Positions 19,683-28,133 of a DNA stretch of 64,000 nucleotides are shown one piece after another (the stretch's first letter is position 1; every line of letters starts with the position of its first letter). Source of the stretch: Lutibacter sp. Hel_I_33_5 (GTDB taxonomy: Bacteria; Bacteroidota; Bacteroidia; Flavobacteriales; Flavobacteriaceae); the NCBI RefSeq assembly GCF_007827455.1, contig NZ_VISM01000001.1:1589501-1653500 (forward strand), read 5' to 3'. A program made the position numbers and the translations under genes. The notes under the pieces are model-generated. The model saw only the letters and a list, made by a program, of their open reading frames with translations. It was not told where the DNA came from and ran no database searches.

Positions 19683-20775
19683 CTTCAAAAACCTTTCCTG
19701 GTAGTGGTTTTATAACACCTTTTAGTTCCATTTGCAATAAAATAGATGATAATTGGCACATAGGAATTGTAGTTTCTAAAGAAATAATATCCAAGATTTG
19801 TTTGCCAGTTTTTTGTAAGTAGTTATAAATTTTTTGTTCTTTTTCTGTAAGACTTACAAATAATTCTTTTTGTCTAGGAATAGATGCTTTCGACACATCC
19901 CAATTCAACATTTTAATAATATCGGAAGCTGAAGTTAGCAAATGTGCTTTATTATTTTTAATTAAACTATTACAACCCTTACTATAAATATCTGTTGTTC
20001 TTCCAGGTACAGCAAAGACATCTTTGCTGTAAGAATTTGCAATATCTGCAGTAACTAACGAACCTCCTTTTTCTGCAGATTCTATAATAATTGTAGCTTT
20101 TGATATTCCTGCAACAATTCTATTTCTCTTTAAAAAATTTTCACGTAAAGGTTGTTCTTCACTCCAAAATTCAGTAATAAAACCACCTTTTTCATTAACT
20201 TGATTGATATACTTTTTATGAACCTTCGGATAGATTTGATCAAAACCATGAGCCAAGACTGCAAAAGTTTGTAATTTGTTTTTTATTGCAGCTTTGTGCG
20301 CACAAATATCAACTCCATAAGCAAATCCACTTACAATAATTGGATTATGTTCTGTTAAATCTTCAATAAGTTGATTACAAAAATCGCGTCCATAAGATGT
20401 TATATTTCTTGTACCAACAATCGATATTATTTTCTGATTGGAAAAATCGATATTTCCATCTTTAAAAAACAAAATTGGAGCATCAATACAGTGCTGTAAA
20501 TTGACTGGGTAATCGTCTTCTAAAAAGTAAGAATAATCAATTTTATTATCTTGAATATAATTGAGTTCTTTTTCTGCTTCTTGTAAATTTTTAGTATCAA
20601 ATAAATGATTCGTTACATGAGAACCGATTCCATTTATCTTTTGTAACGTAGTAGGTTTTTCTTTAAAAATTTGTTCTACATCTCCAACTTTAGCAATTAA
20701 CTTTTTAGCCAAAATATCGCCCACGGCCTTACTTCTTTGCAGTCTTAAAACAGCAAGCAACTTTTCTTTTTGCAT
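19675..20775 (-). CDS. dprA: DNA-processing protein DprA
   Basis: Protein that binds incoming single-stranded DNA and loads RecA during natural transformation. An N-terminal helix-hairpin-helix/SAM-like part (about 1-75) is followed by the Rossmann-like DprA core with IVGTRNITSYG, SGFAYGVDICAHKAA, a GFDQIYP segment, RENFLKRNRIVAG and GSLVTADIA, and a C-terminal winged helix (about 300-366). The longer frame opens with GTG at 20793; I prefer the ATG at 20775 (MQKEKLL), which matches the usual N-terminus. Second in line after the T9SS protein gene, 52 bases downstream of its stop. Confidence 0.93.
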   Translation of the reverse strand: MQKEKLLAVLRLQRSKAVGDILAKKLIAKVGDVEQIFKEKPTTLQKINGIGSHVTNHLFDTKNLQEAEKELNYIQDNKIDYSYFLEDDYPVNLQHCIDAPILFFKDGNIDFSNQKIISIVGTRNITSYGRDFCNQLIEDLTEHNPIIVSGFAYGVDICAHKAAIKNKLQTFAVLAHGFDQIYPKVHKKYINQVNEKGGFITEFWSEEQPLRENFLKRNRIVAGISKATIIIESAEKGGSLVTADIANSYSKDVFAVPGRTTDIYSKGCNSLIKNNKAHLLTSASDIIKMLNWDVSKASIPRQKELFVSLTEKEQKIYNYLQKTGKQILDIISLETTIPMCQLSSILLQMELKGVIKPLPGKVFEAT

Positions 20776-20827
20776 ATCATGAAATATCAACACACAAGAT
20801 ACAAAAAGGTTCTTATGACAAAGTTAC

Positions 20828-23311
20828 CTACTGTACAATAATTTTTTTGCTGATATTTTTATTGTTTTTAGTTTTAATATGCACCAAATAAACTCCTTTA
20901 GAAACTCCTGAAATATCTAAATTTTTAGCTTTAGATACTCTAATTTTTCTGCCGTTTAAATCTAAAAGAGATAACTCTCCAACCTCAACTCCAGAAATAA
21001 TTACTCTATTTCTAGTAGGATTTGGATGAACAGAAACTTTACTTGTTAAAAGTTGTTCTACTTCAATATTTAGAATACTGTTATAATCTATTTCTGGTTT
21101 AAATAACAAGCCATAATTTGTATTCATAAAAGTGGCATATTTATAATTTGAATAGCCAATAACTACCATTTTATAAATTTTAAAATCGCTTGGTAAATTA
21201 TTGAATTCAGACCCTGTAATATTTTTTGTTTTTAGTACTTCATCTGCATTAGAGTTTTTTATTCTGTTACCCACAGTACCATCTTCATGTGCTAAATAAT
21301 GCCCAAATCTTTTTCTTAAATGTTTTAAAGCATCATTTGAAGCTAGATTATCATCATGAATCCTAAAAATTCCAACAATACTATTAAAAAAAACTCCAGC
21401 ATCATCATAAATTTCATCGTCTACCCATTTATCATCAACCTCTTCTAAAGAATCTACTTCTCCATCCTTATTTTTATCAGCACTGTAAAAAAACTTAACA
21501 GGTTCATTACTTGTTTGACTTATACTTGCAATTCTTTCCCCATTATCACTAATTATATGGGCTTTTGGATTGTTTACACCATCTGAGCGTGTATCATCTA
21601 AAAATGCAATATCTCTTACAATATTTGTAACTATTTCTGAGATTAATGTTTCTAAAACTGGTGTGCCATTTCTAGTCGCTTTATCAAGTTTTATTATTTT
21701 TATTGCATTTTCGCCTGAGTTGTTTTTTTTAATAACTCCACAAACTAATTCTGTATCAGAAGTTTCTTGACAACTAAATGTAACATTGCTTGTTAAATTT
21801 CGATCATTAGCAAACATCTCTGTTGACTCACTACAAGTGTTCTCAGAAAAATCACATTCTTTATAAAATATTTTTCTATCACTACCAACAAACTCGCTAT
21901 ATACAAACTGGGCTTTTTCTGTTATAGAAAAGCCTCCTTTTTTTGTTTTAATTAAAGAGCCTGCATTAAAGTTTTCTATTGTAGTTACACTATTATCTTT
22001 ATCTACTTTTTGTATTTCTTTTTTATTGTTTGTGACTAAAAATTTGTCTTTATGAGTTAATACATCATATTGAAATGTGCTTACTGGATTTGGAATTGGC
22101 AGTGTTAGGTTTGCAAATTGTTGTTGATGAGGCGCGATATGTACATTTAAAATATTAAACCCTTTATTATTGGTAAAACCAACATCGATTGTACCAGAAG
22201 CTTTTCCTGGTCTTGTATTAAAATTTGAATATGAATTTATATTTTCTGCATCTAAATAATTAAAATCAATTTCTGAACAGGTATTATTTTTGTAATCAAA
22301 AACCATGTTTTTTGCAAGATTAAATCCTTGAAAACTTTCTATAGCCAAAATTTTAGATCCATCAGCATTATAAATTGAATGATCCATCGTATTTTTATTC
22401 ACACAATTAGTATCATCTTGTTTAAAAATTGACCAAGTGTTATTCGCTAATTCAATCCTTGTAAATCCTTGGTGACTGGCAGAATTATTTGTTGATGTTC
22501 TTACGACTACTTCATTATTATTAGGATGTATATCAACCTGAAAACATGGATAGTTTAATGTAGAATTAGGTTGTAGTTTTTCATATTTGGTAAAAACACC
22601 ATTATTCAATGAACATAAACCCCCATAACTAGTAATGTATAAAACATCATTAGCATCTAGTCCTAAATCTGTTAAACCGTTATTGTTTAACCCAGAATTA
22701 TCTTTTGTATAATTTACCCAAGAATCATTTGCAAAATCTAATACCCACAGACCTTTTGTAGCGCTAGCGAAATATACTTTTGTACCGTCTTTATTTTCTA
22801 TTATTGATGTAGGTATAAAATCAATATCTTTTTTAGCACTTAATACCCCATTCTCTAACGTTTGATAAAATTTTTTACTTCCACCAAAAATATATAGCGT
22901 ACCATTTTTAGCCCAATAGATTTTAGTATGATCAAAATTATTATTAGTAAAATCTTCTAAAGTTTCATTAAATAAAGGATATTTAATTTCATTTGTAGTT
23001 AAATTAATTTCTAATATATTTTTACGATCTGTAATGGCATACAGCAAATTATTATTTGAAGAGTTTATTGCAATTTGTTCAAGTTTTCCCACAGGGAAAG
23101 TTTGCGAAGTCAAATTTTTAAAATCTACTACTTTAAGAGTATTATCTAACTTTACATACCCCATATCGGTGCCACAATGTAGATTTCCTACACTGTCATA
23201 CTTCATGTCGTAAATTTTCTTGGGTTGCGAATATTGATACCATCCGTTTGTTTGAGAAAACAAGCAATGAGTAAAAAACAATAAACTAAGGAATAGTTGT
23301 ACTTTTTTCAT
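20828..23311 (-). CDS. T9SS-secreted beta-propeller-like protein
   Basis: An 827-residue secreted protein. It has an N-terminal signal peptide (ending HCLFSQ) and a C-terminal type IX sorting domain (about 755-827) with the typical VHPNPTRNRVII, LLDLNGRKI and GVYLVHIKTKNNKNISKKIIVQ pieces. The body repeats motifs of two-component-regulator-type propellers (KIYDMKYDSVGNLHCGT, LTDLGLDANDVLYITSYGGLCSLNNG). An EF-hand-like loop DKNKDGEVDSLEE lies near residue 600, suggesting Ca binding. No enzyme domain is recognised. Probably delivered to the cell surface; role unknown. Confidence 0.85.
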   Translation of the reverse strand: MKKVQLFLSLLFFTHCLFSQTNGWYQYSQPKKIYDMKYDSVGNLHCGTDMGYVKLDNTLKVVDFKNLTSQTFPVGKLEQIAINSSNNNLLYAITDRKNILEINLTTNEIKYPLFNETLEDFTNNNFDHTKIYWAKNGTLYIFGGSKKFYQTLENGVLSAKKDIDFIPTSIIENKDGTKVYFASATKGLWVLDFANDSWVNYTKDNSGLNNNGLTDLGLDANDVLYITSYGGLCSLNNGVFTKYEKLQPNSTLNYPCFQVDIHPNNNEVVVRTSTNNSASHQGFTRIELANNTWSIFKQDDTNCVNKNTMDHSIYNADGSKILAIESFQGFNLAKNMVFDYKNNTCSEIDFNYLDAENINSYSNFNTRPGKASGTIDVGFTNNKGFNILNVHIAPHQQQFANLTLPIPNPVSTFQYDVLTHKDKFLVTNNKKEIQKVDKDNSVTTIENFNAGSLIKTKKGGFSITEKAQFVYSEFVGSDRKIFYKECDFSENTCSESTEMFANDRNLTSNVTFSCQETSDTELVCGVIKKNNSGENAIKIIKLDKATRNGTPVLETLISEIVTNIVRDIAFLDDTRSDGVNNPKAHIISDNGERIASISQTSNEPVKFFYSADKNKDGEVDSLEEVDDKWVDDEIYDDAGVFFNSIVGIFRIHDDNLASNDALKHLRKRFGHYLAHEDGTVGNRIKNSNADEVLKTKNITGSEFNNLPSDFKIYKMVVIGYSNYKYATFMNTNYGLLFKPEIDYNSILNIEVEQLLTSKVSVHPNPTRNRVIISGVEVGELSLLDLNGRKIRVSKAKNLDISGVSKGVYLVHIKTKNNKNISKKIIVQ

Positions 23312-23410
23312 GATAAATAAATTTTATGTGTTGATACACTAAATATATTTTTTAGAAAAATCTCTCGCAAAAAATTGTGATAAGCAACACATAAAACAGC
23401 ATGAAATACA

Positions 23411-24940
23411 TTACAAGTTCTTCTTATAATGCCTAGATAAAGGAATTACTATATCAGTATGTAAGATTATCGAATTACTATTCGTTGTTTTTATATAATT
23501 TTTATTAATAATATAAGACTTATGTATGCGAACAAAATTAGAAGGTAAAGTTTCTTGTAAAGTTTTTAATTTATTTCTGTCAACAATTTTCTTCTCTTCA
23601 ATATGAAACTCAATGTAATTTCCATCAGATTTTATATACTTTAAAGAATTTAAATACACTTTACTTTTGTTGTTTAAAACAATAGCATCTGTTAAATTTT
23701 TTTGTTTCTCTTTAATTACTGAATCTACTAGTTGTTCTTTTTCATATATTATATTTTTCACCATTAAAACTAATGCAATGGTAATTAATACAATTTCTAT
23801 AAAAGAAGAATAAAGTAGTATTGGTAGATTATTAATCATTCCGTTTACAAAACCACCACTATGGTATAAAACAGAAATTACCGCACCTAAAATCATACTT
23901 AAATACGCAAATGCAAAAAGGCCATGTTTTAACTTATTTTTTTTATAGATTGTTATGATTTGATAAGCTATTATTATAGTGCCGAATAAATGAATAGTGT
24001 ACCATATTTTCATAAATATTGGTATGAAGCCTGCAAACAATTCATTAAAGAAAAAGTGGAGTAAGATTCTTAAAAAAACTGCAACTCCTAATACCCATAA
24101 TAACGTTTTATACAACTTTGGCTGATACTTTTTAGCATCTAAAAAATGTTGAGAAAACAATACAAATAAAATCAATGCAATTTCACTAAAAACCACATAG
24201 TGTTTATACTTATTCAAAACTGCATGACCATCTAAAATTACTTGTTGGAAAACACCAGAATAAGAAACAATAAACAACCCTAAAAAAAGCACATATAAAG
24301 CATAAAACAAATACATTTTATCTTTTAAAACTATTAACAAGCAAATACTTATTAAAACACAAATAAGACTTAAACCAACATAAACACCAATTAAAATATA
24401 TTCTTTAAAACTTGTGTTATTGTACGAATTATCATCCAATAATATTATGTTTGTCACCAACGGTCTACCTTTTGCTTTATTAAATTTTATTAAAAAAGTG
24501 GATGCTTCTTTTTCTTTCATTTGTATTGGAATTACAAAGTTTCTGTTTTTCTCTTTTCTTTTAAGAAAAGGATACTTTATCCCTGTTGAATCAACAATAT
24601 TTAATCCTAAATTATCTTTTTTATATAACTCAATTTCATAAATTAACGCATTAGAAAATCTTAAAAAGTATGTATTCTCTTTTTTAGATATATTTTTAAT
24701 AATAAATTTTAATAAGATTGTTTTTTGATTAAAATCGAAGTAAAAAAAATCTTTACTAGATTTATTGGTAATAAAATCAATTTCAGCAAAATCTTCTAAT
24801 AAAATATCTTCTTCAGAAGTAAAAAAAGAAGTGCTTTTAGTTAAATTAACGTTTGTGTTTTCAGTAGAAACGAAAAGTGTGTCTTGAAAAGCAAAACTTT
24901 TTAATGAAAAAAAGATAATTATAAGGAGGATTTTACGCAT
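23411..24940 (-). CDS. 7TM-DISM sensor fused to LytTR DNA-binding domain
   Basis: A membrane-bound one-component regulator of 509 residues. Signal peptide, then a periplasmic 7TMR-DISMED2-type beta domain (about 20-165), seven membrane helices (about 180-395), a short coiled coil (NIIYEKEQLVDSVIKEKQK), and a C-terminal LytTR domain (about 420-509) with the conserved ISPOR-like core YIKSDGNYIEF and FVRIHKSYIINKNYI. There is no histidine kinase or receiver domain, so the DNA-binding part is tethered directly to the membrane sensor. Target genes are unknown. Stands alone, upstream of the T9SS gene on the same strand. Confidence 0.88.
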   Translation of the reverse strand: MRKILLIIIFFSLKSFAFQDTLFVSTENTNVNLTKSTSFFTSEEDILLEDFAEIDFITNKSSKDFFYFDFNQKTILLKFIIKNISKKENTYFLRFSNALIYEIELYKKDNLGLNIVDSTGIKYPFLKRKEKNRNFVIPIQMKEKEASTFLIKFNKAKGRPLVTNIILLDDNSYNNTSFKEYILIGVYVGLSLICVLISICLLIVLKDKMYLFYALYVLFLGLFIVSYSGVFQQVILDGHAVLNKYKHYVVFSEIALILFVLFSQHFLDAKKYQPKLYKTLLWVLGVAVFLRILLHFFFNELFAGFIPIFMKIWYTIHLFGTIIIAYQIITIYKKNKLKHGLFAFAYLSMILGAVISVLYHSGGFVNGMINNLPILLYSSFIEIVLITIALVLMVKNIIYEKEQLVDSVIKEKQKNLTDAIVLNNKSKVYLNSLKYIKSDGNYIEFHIEEKKIVDRNKLKTLQETLPSNFVRIHKSYIINKNYIKTTNSNSIILHTDIVIPLSRHYKKNL

Positions 24941-25062
24941 TTCTTAGACCAGTTTTTTTTATAAACCTTTTGATAAAATTACAAAAACAATTGTAAATAA
25001 GCAGTTTACAAAATTGTGAATAAGTATTCGACCATAAACTTTATTTCTTTTACATAAATTTT

Positions 25063-25070
25063 TATATTTG
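25063..25070 (+). promoter_or_regulatory. -7 element of the HU-like/SPOR gene
   Basis: TATATTTG whose last base is only 5 bases before the ATG at 25076. With the usual 5-7 base distance to the start of transcription, the mRNA would start at or within a base or two of the ATG, so the gene may be leaderless. Confidence 0.5.
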
Positions 25071-25075
25071 TTATA

Positions 25076-25987
25076 ATGACATTAGCCAACTACATCAACG
25101 ATTTATTATACAGACATGAATGTGTTATTATTCCTAATTTTGGAGGTTTTGTAACCAATAAGATTAGTGCACAACTTCATAAAAATAAGCAACAATTTTA
25201 TCCGCCAACAAAACAAATTTCTTTTAACAGTCATTTAAAACATAATGACGGTTTATTGGCAAATTATATTGCTGAAGTTGAGAATATTTCTTTTGATGAT
25301 GCATTAAATTCAATTTCTAAAACAATTACTAGTTGGGAACAAAAATTAGTGTCAGAAACTGTAGAAATTGACTCTGTTGGTACATTATCTTTAAATGATA
25401 AAAAACAACTGATTTTTGAACCTAATACTACGATTAATTATTTAACTGATTCTTTTGGTTTAGCAGCTGTTAATTCTTCAGCAGTTACACGATTTAAAGA
25501 AAAAGTGATTCCAATTATTCCAGTAGAAAAAGAAGAAAGAAAAAGAGTTCCTGCTTTTATTAAATATGCGGCAACAGCAGCAATTTTATTAACCGTTGGC
25601 ACATTGGGATGGAAAGGGTATCAAAATGATTTACAACAAAAACAGCATTTAGCTAAAGAAGAAGCTGCATTAGAAAAGAAAATTCAATCGGCAACGTTTG
25701 TAATTTCAAATCCGCTTCCAACTATCAATTTAAATGTTTCAAAAGAGCAGCCAAAATCTTTTCACATTATAGCTGGTGCTTTTCAGTTTCCAGAAAACGC
25801 TACAAAAAAATTAAAACAATTAAAAGCGAAAGGTTATAAAGCCAGTATTATTGGTAAAAACAAATGGGGCTTAACACAAGTTGCTTTTAGTAGTTATTCA
25901 ACCAGAAGTGAAGCTACCAATAATTTGTATAGAATTCAGGATACTATTTCCGAAGATGCATGGTTATTAATTAAAAAAGCAATGTAG
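25076..25987 (+). CDS. HU-like (CCDC81-type) and SPOR-domain protein
   Basis: A 303-residue inner-membrane protein. The N-terminus (1-55, with YINDLLYRHECVIIPNFGGFV) matches the bacterial HU-like domain related to eukaryotic CCDC81; a second such unit may cover about 60-135 (VSETVEIDSVGTLSLNDKKQL). A single membrane helix lies at about 160-182, followed by a periplasmic linker and a SPOR domain (about 228-303, FHIIAGAFQFPENATKKLKQL), which binds denuded glycan at the septum. The layout suggests a link between a cytoplasmic partner and septal peptidoglycan. Stands alone, followed by the thioesterase. Confidence 0.88.
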   Translation: MTLANYINDLLYRHECVIIPNFGGFVTNKISAQLHKNKQQFYPPTKQISFNSHLKHNDGLLANYIAEVENISFDDALNSISKTITSWEQKLVSETVEIDSVGTLSLNDKKQLIFEPNTTINYLTDSFGLAAVNSSAVTRFKEKVIPIIPVEKEERKRVPAFIKYAATAAILLTVGTLGWKGYQNDLQQKQHLAKEEAALEKKIQSATFVISNPLPTINLNVSKEQPKSFHIIAGAFQFPENATKKLKQLKAKGYKASIIGKNKWGLTQVAFSSYSTRSEATNNLYRIQDTISEDAWLLIKKAM

Positions 25988-26028
25988 TCTTTTAACTTTT
26001 TTCCGAATTCCTTTACTTAACTAATACT

Positions 26029-26036
26029 TATCTTTG
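26029..26036 (+). promoter_or_regulatory. -7 element of the thioesterase-MscS operon
   Basis: TATCTTTG, 18 bases before the ATG at 26055. The element overlaps the in-frame TTG at 26034, which argues against that TTG as start. Confidence 0.5.
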
Positions 26037-26054
26037 CTCAAAATATTTCTTTTA

Positions 26055-26564
26055 ATGAGAGCAAAAACACCTAACGAATCTTTAGCAGTTTTAACCGACT
26101 TAGTTTTACCTGGAGAAACAAACTATTTAGATAATCTTTTTGGTGGCGAATTACTAGCTAGAATGGATAGAGCTTGTAGTATCGCAGCTAGAAGACATTC
26201 AAGAAGAATTGTAGTTACTGCATCAGTAAATCATGTTGCTTTTAATAAAACCGTTCCAGTTGGAAGTGTGGTGACTATTGAAGCAAAGGTTTCCAGAGCT
26301 TTTAATTCTTCTATGGAAATTTATGTGGATGTTTGGATTGAAGACAGACAGTCTGGCGAAAAAACTAAGGTAAATGAAGGTATTTATACTTTTGTTGCTG
26401 TAGATGAAACTGGGAAACCTATTAAGATTGCTCAAGTAAATCCAGAAACCGATCTAGAAAAAGAACGATATGAAGGAGCTTTAAGAAGAAAACAATTAAG
26501 TTTAATTTTAGCAGGTAAACTAAATCCTAACGAAGCTACTGAATTAAAAGCTCTCTTTAATTAA
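26055..26564 (+). CDS. Acyl-CoA thioesterase (hotdog fold, YciA-like)
   Basis: Cytoplasmic enzyme that hydrolyses acyl-CoA to free acid and CoA. The protein is 169 residues from the ATG at 26055. Hotdog-fold features: LPGETNYLDNLFGGELLARMDRACS (the NxxGG segment before the central helix, with the catalytic Asp of MD), then SVNHVAFNKTVPVGSVVTI and FVAVDETGKP. This layout fits the acyl-CoA hydrolase/YciA group. The in-frame upstream TTG (26034) lies inside the promoter and is rejected as start. Followed 10 bases later by the small MscS-type channel. Confidence 0.9.
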   Translation: MRAKTPNESLAVLTDLVLPGETNYLDNLFGGELLARMDRACSIAARRHSRRIVVTASVNHVAFNKTVPVGSVVTIEAKVSRAFNSSMEIYVDVWIEDRQSGEKTKVNEGIYTFVAVDETGKPIKIAQVNPETDLEKERYEGALRRKQLSLILAGKLNPNEATELKALFN

Positions 26565-26574
26565 ATGAATAACT

Positions 26575-27072
26575 ATGGACTTTGATTTAAATAATTATAA
26601 AATAATTCAAACATTAATTGTAATTCTTTCTACCGTTCTAGTTCGATTTATCATTCTTTTTTCTCTAAAGAGAATTTATAAAAAATTAGGTTTTCAGAAA
26701 GCAAGATTTGTTGTTGCAAAAAAAGTTTTTTCTATTATAGTTTATATAACAGCAATAGTTGTTATATCATTTATTTGGGGTGTAAATAAAAACGAATTAC
26801 TATTATTTATTTCTTCTTTTTTAACAGTTTTAGGGATTGCACTTTTTGCGCAATGGTCAATTTTATCGAATATTACAGCAGGATTAATCTTATTTATTAG
26901 TTATCCAGTAAAAATTGGAGATGTAGTAACCATCATGGAAAAAGACAATAGTATTACTGGAGAAATAAAGGATATTGGTGCTTTTTTTATCACGTTAAAA
27001 ACTGACACTGAAGAGTTAATTACGATACCCAATTCTGTAATTCTTCAAAAAACAATAAAATACAAATCTTAG
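26575..27072 (+). CDS. Small mechanosensitive channel-like protein (MscS family)
   Basis: A 165-residue membrane protein with three transmembrane segments and the MscS core: the pore-lining helix FLTVLGIALFAQWSILSNITAGL (given here as a reading across residues about 80-103) and the beta domain PVKIGDVVTIMEKDNSITGEI...LITIPNSVI. It stops after the beta domain, with no large C-terminal vestibule, much shorter than E. coli MscS (286 residues). Probably opens when membrane tension rises, but a reduced channel or regulatory role cannot be excluded. Co-transcribed with the thioesterase; ends 1 base before the convergent AI-2E gene. Confidence 0.85.
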   Translation: MDFDLNNYKIIQTLIVILSTVLVRFIILFSLKRIYKKLGFQKARFVVAKKVFSIIVYITAIVVISFIWGVNKNELLLFISSFLTVLGIALFAQWSILSNITAGLILFISYPVKIGDVVTIMEKDNSITGEIKDIGAFFITLKTDTEELITIPNSVILQKTIKYKS

Positions 27073-27073
27073 T

Positions 27074-28114
27074 TTACTTTTTCTCTAACGCTTCTATTTC
27101 ACCACTTTCAGAAAGTATCATTGCTATTGAGCGTGTTTTTTCTATTTGAGAGAAAATAATCATCAGTATCACCGTAATTGGAACTGATAAAATCATTCCA
27201 GTAACTCCCCAAATTGCTCCCCAAATAGTTAAAGATAAAATAGTGACTAAAGGACTTAAATTCAATGATTTTCCAAAAACTCTAGGCTCAATAATATTAC
27301 CTACTATCACTTGAACTAAACCAACAGCTAATAAAACAATGATGAATGGTGAAAACTCTCCAAACTGAATTAAGCTGAAAATCGCCGGAAATAATGTTGC
27401 AATTAACGATCCAATAGTTGGAATATAATTTAATAGAAAAATTAAAAAAGCCCAAAAAGGTGCAGAATCTACACCTACAATTATTAACGCTATATAACTT
27501 AATATTCCAGTTAATAAACTCATATAAGTTTTCAATCTTAAATAATTAGATATGGAATTTTCTATTTTATCTAACATCCCTTTTACATTGTTATACTGGT
27601 TATCTTTTATAAAAATCTTTCTTAATTTTTTAATAAAACTTCCTTCTTCTAAAATGATAAAAAGAGCATAAATTATAATCATAAAAGTATCACCCAAAAT
27701 ACCGCTAATACCGTTTGCAATACTCCCTAAAAAAGATCCATAATTAAAATCTCCAATAACTGACTTTACAGATTTAATAATATCTACATGAAAATAAGCA
27801 CCTAAATTATTAATAATCTTTTCAATATTGGGTTCATACCTGCTATACGACTCTGTAAGGTCGGTTATGCTAGAAGTAATAATTCCAGAAATAAAACCGA
27901 AGGCTAAAATAATTAATGTAAAAACAAAAACATTACTTAACCATTTAGGAATAAACCGTTTAGAGAAAGGAATTTTATAAATTGTTTTTCTAATTTCTCT
28001 TGTTAAAAACCAAAAAATAAGTGCAAAAATAAACGGAATTAGAATCCCTTTTCCCACAATTAAAGCCGTAATAATTGCAATAGTTACAATAATAAAGTTT
28101 GTGATATTTTTCAT
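27074..28114 (-). CDS. AI-2E family membrane transporter
   Basis: A 346-residue inner-membrane protein with about eight membrane segments, a hallmark helical domain in the middle (about 150-200, FIKKLRKIFIKDNQYNNVKGML), and the C-terminal NYIPTIGSLIATLFP and PRVFGKSLNLSPLVTILSL motifs of the family. Members include YdiK-like and TqsA-like exporters and Na/H antiporters; substrate cannot be told. Last gene of a five-gene run (nucleotidyltransferase, TPR, DUF4292, EnvC-like, this one), 19 bases after the EnvC-like gene. Confidence 0.88.
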   Translation of the reverse strand: MKNITNFIIVTIAIITALIVGKGILIPFIFALIFWFLTREIRKTIYKIPFSKRFIPKWLSNVFVFTLIILAFGFISGIITSSITDLTESYSRYEPNIEKIINNLGAYFHVDIIKSVKSVIGDFNYGSFLGSIANGISGILGDTFMIIIYALFIILEEGSFIKKLRKIFIKDNQYNNVKGMLDKIENSISNYLRLKTYMSLLTGILSYIALIIVGVDSAPFWAFLIFLLNYIPTIGSLIATLFPAIFSLIQFGEFSPFIIVLLAVGLVQVIVGNIIEPRVFGKSLNLSPLVTILSLTIWGAIWGVTGMILSVPITVILMIIFSQIEKTRSIAMILSESGEIEALEKK

Positions 28115-28133
28115 TTTTTAAAGATAAGAAAAG

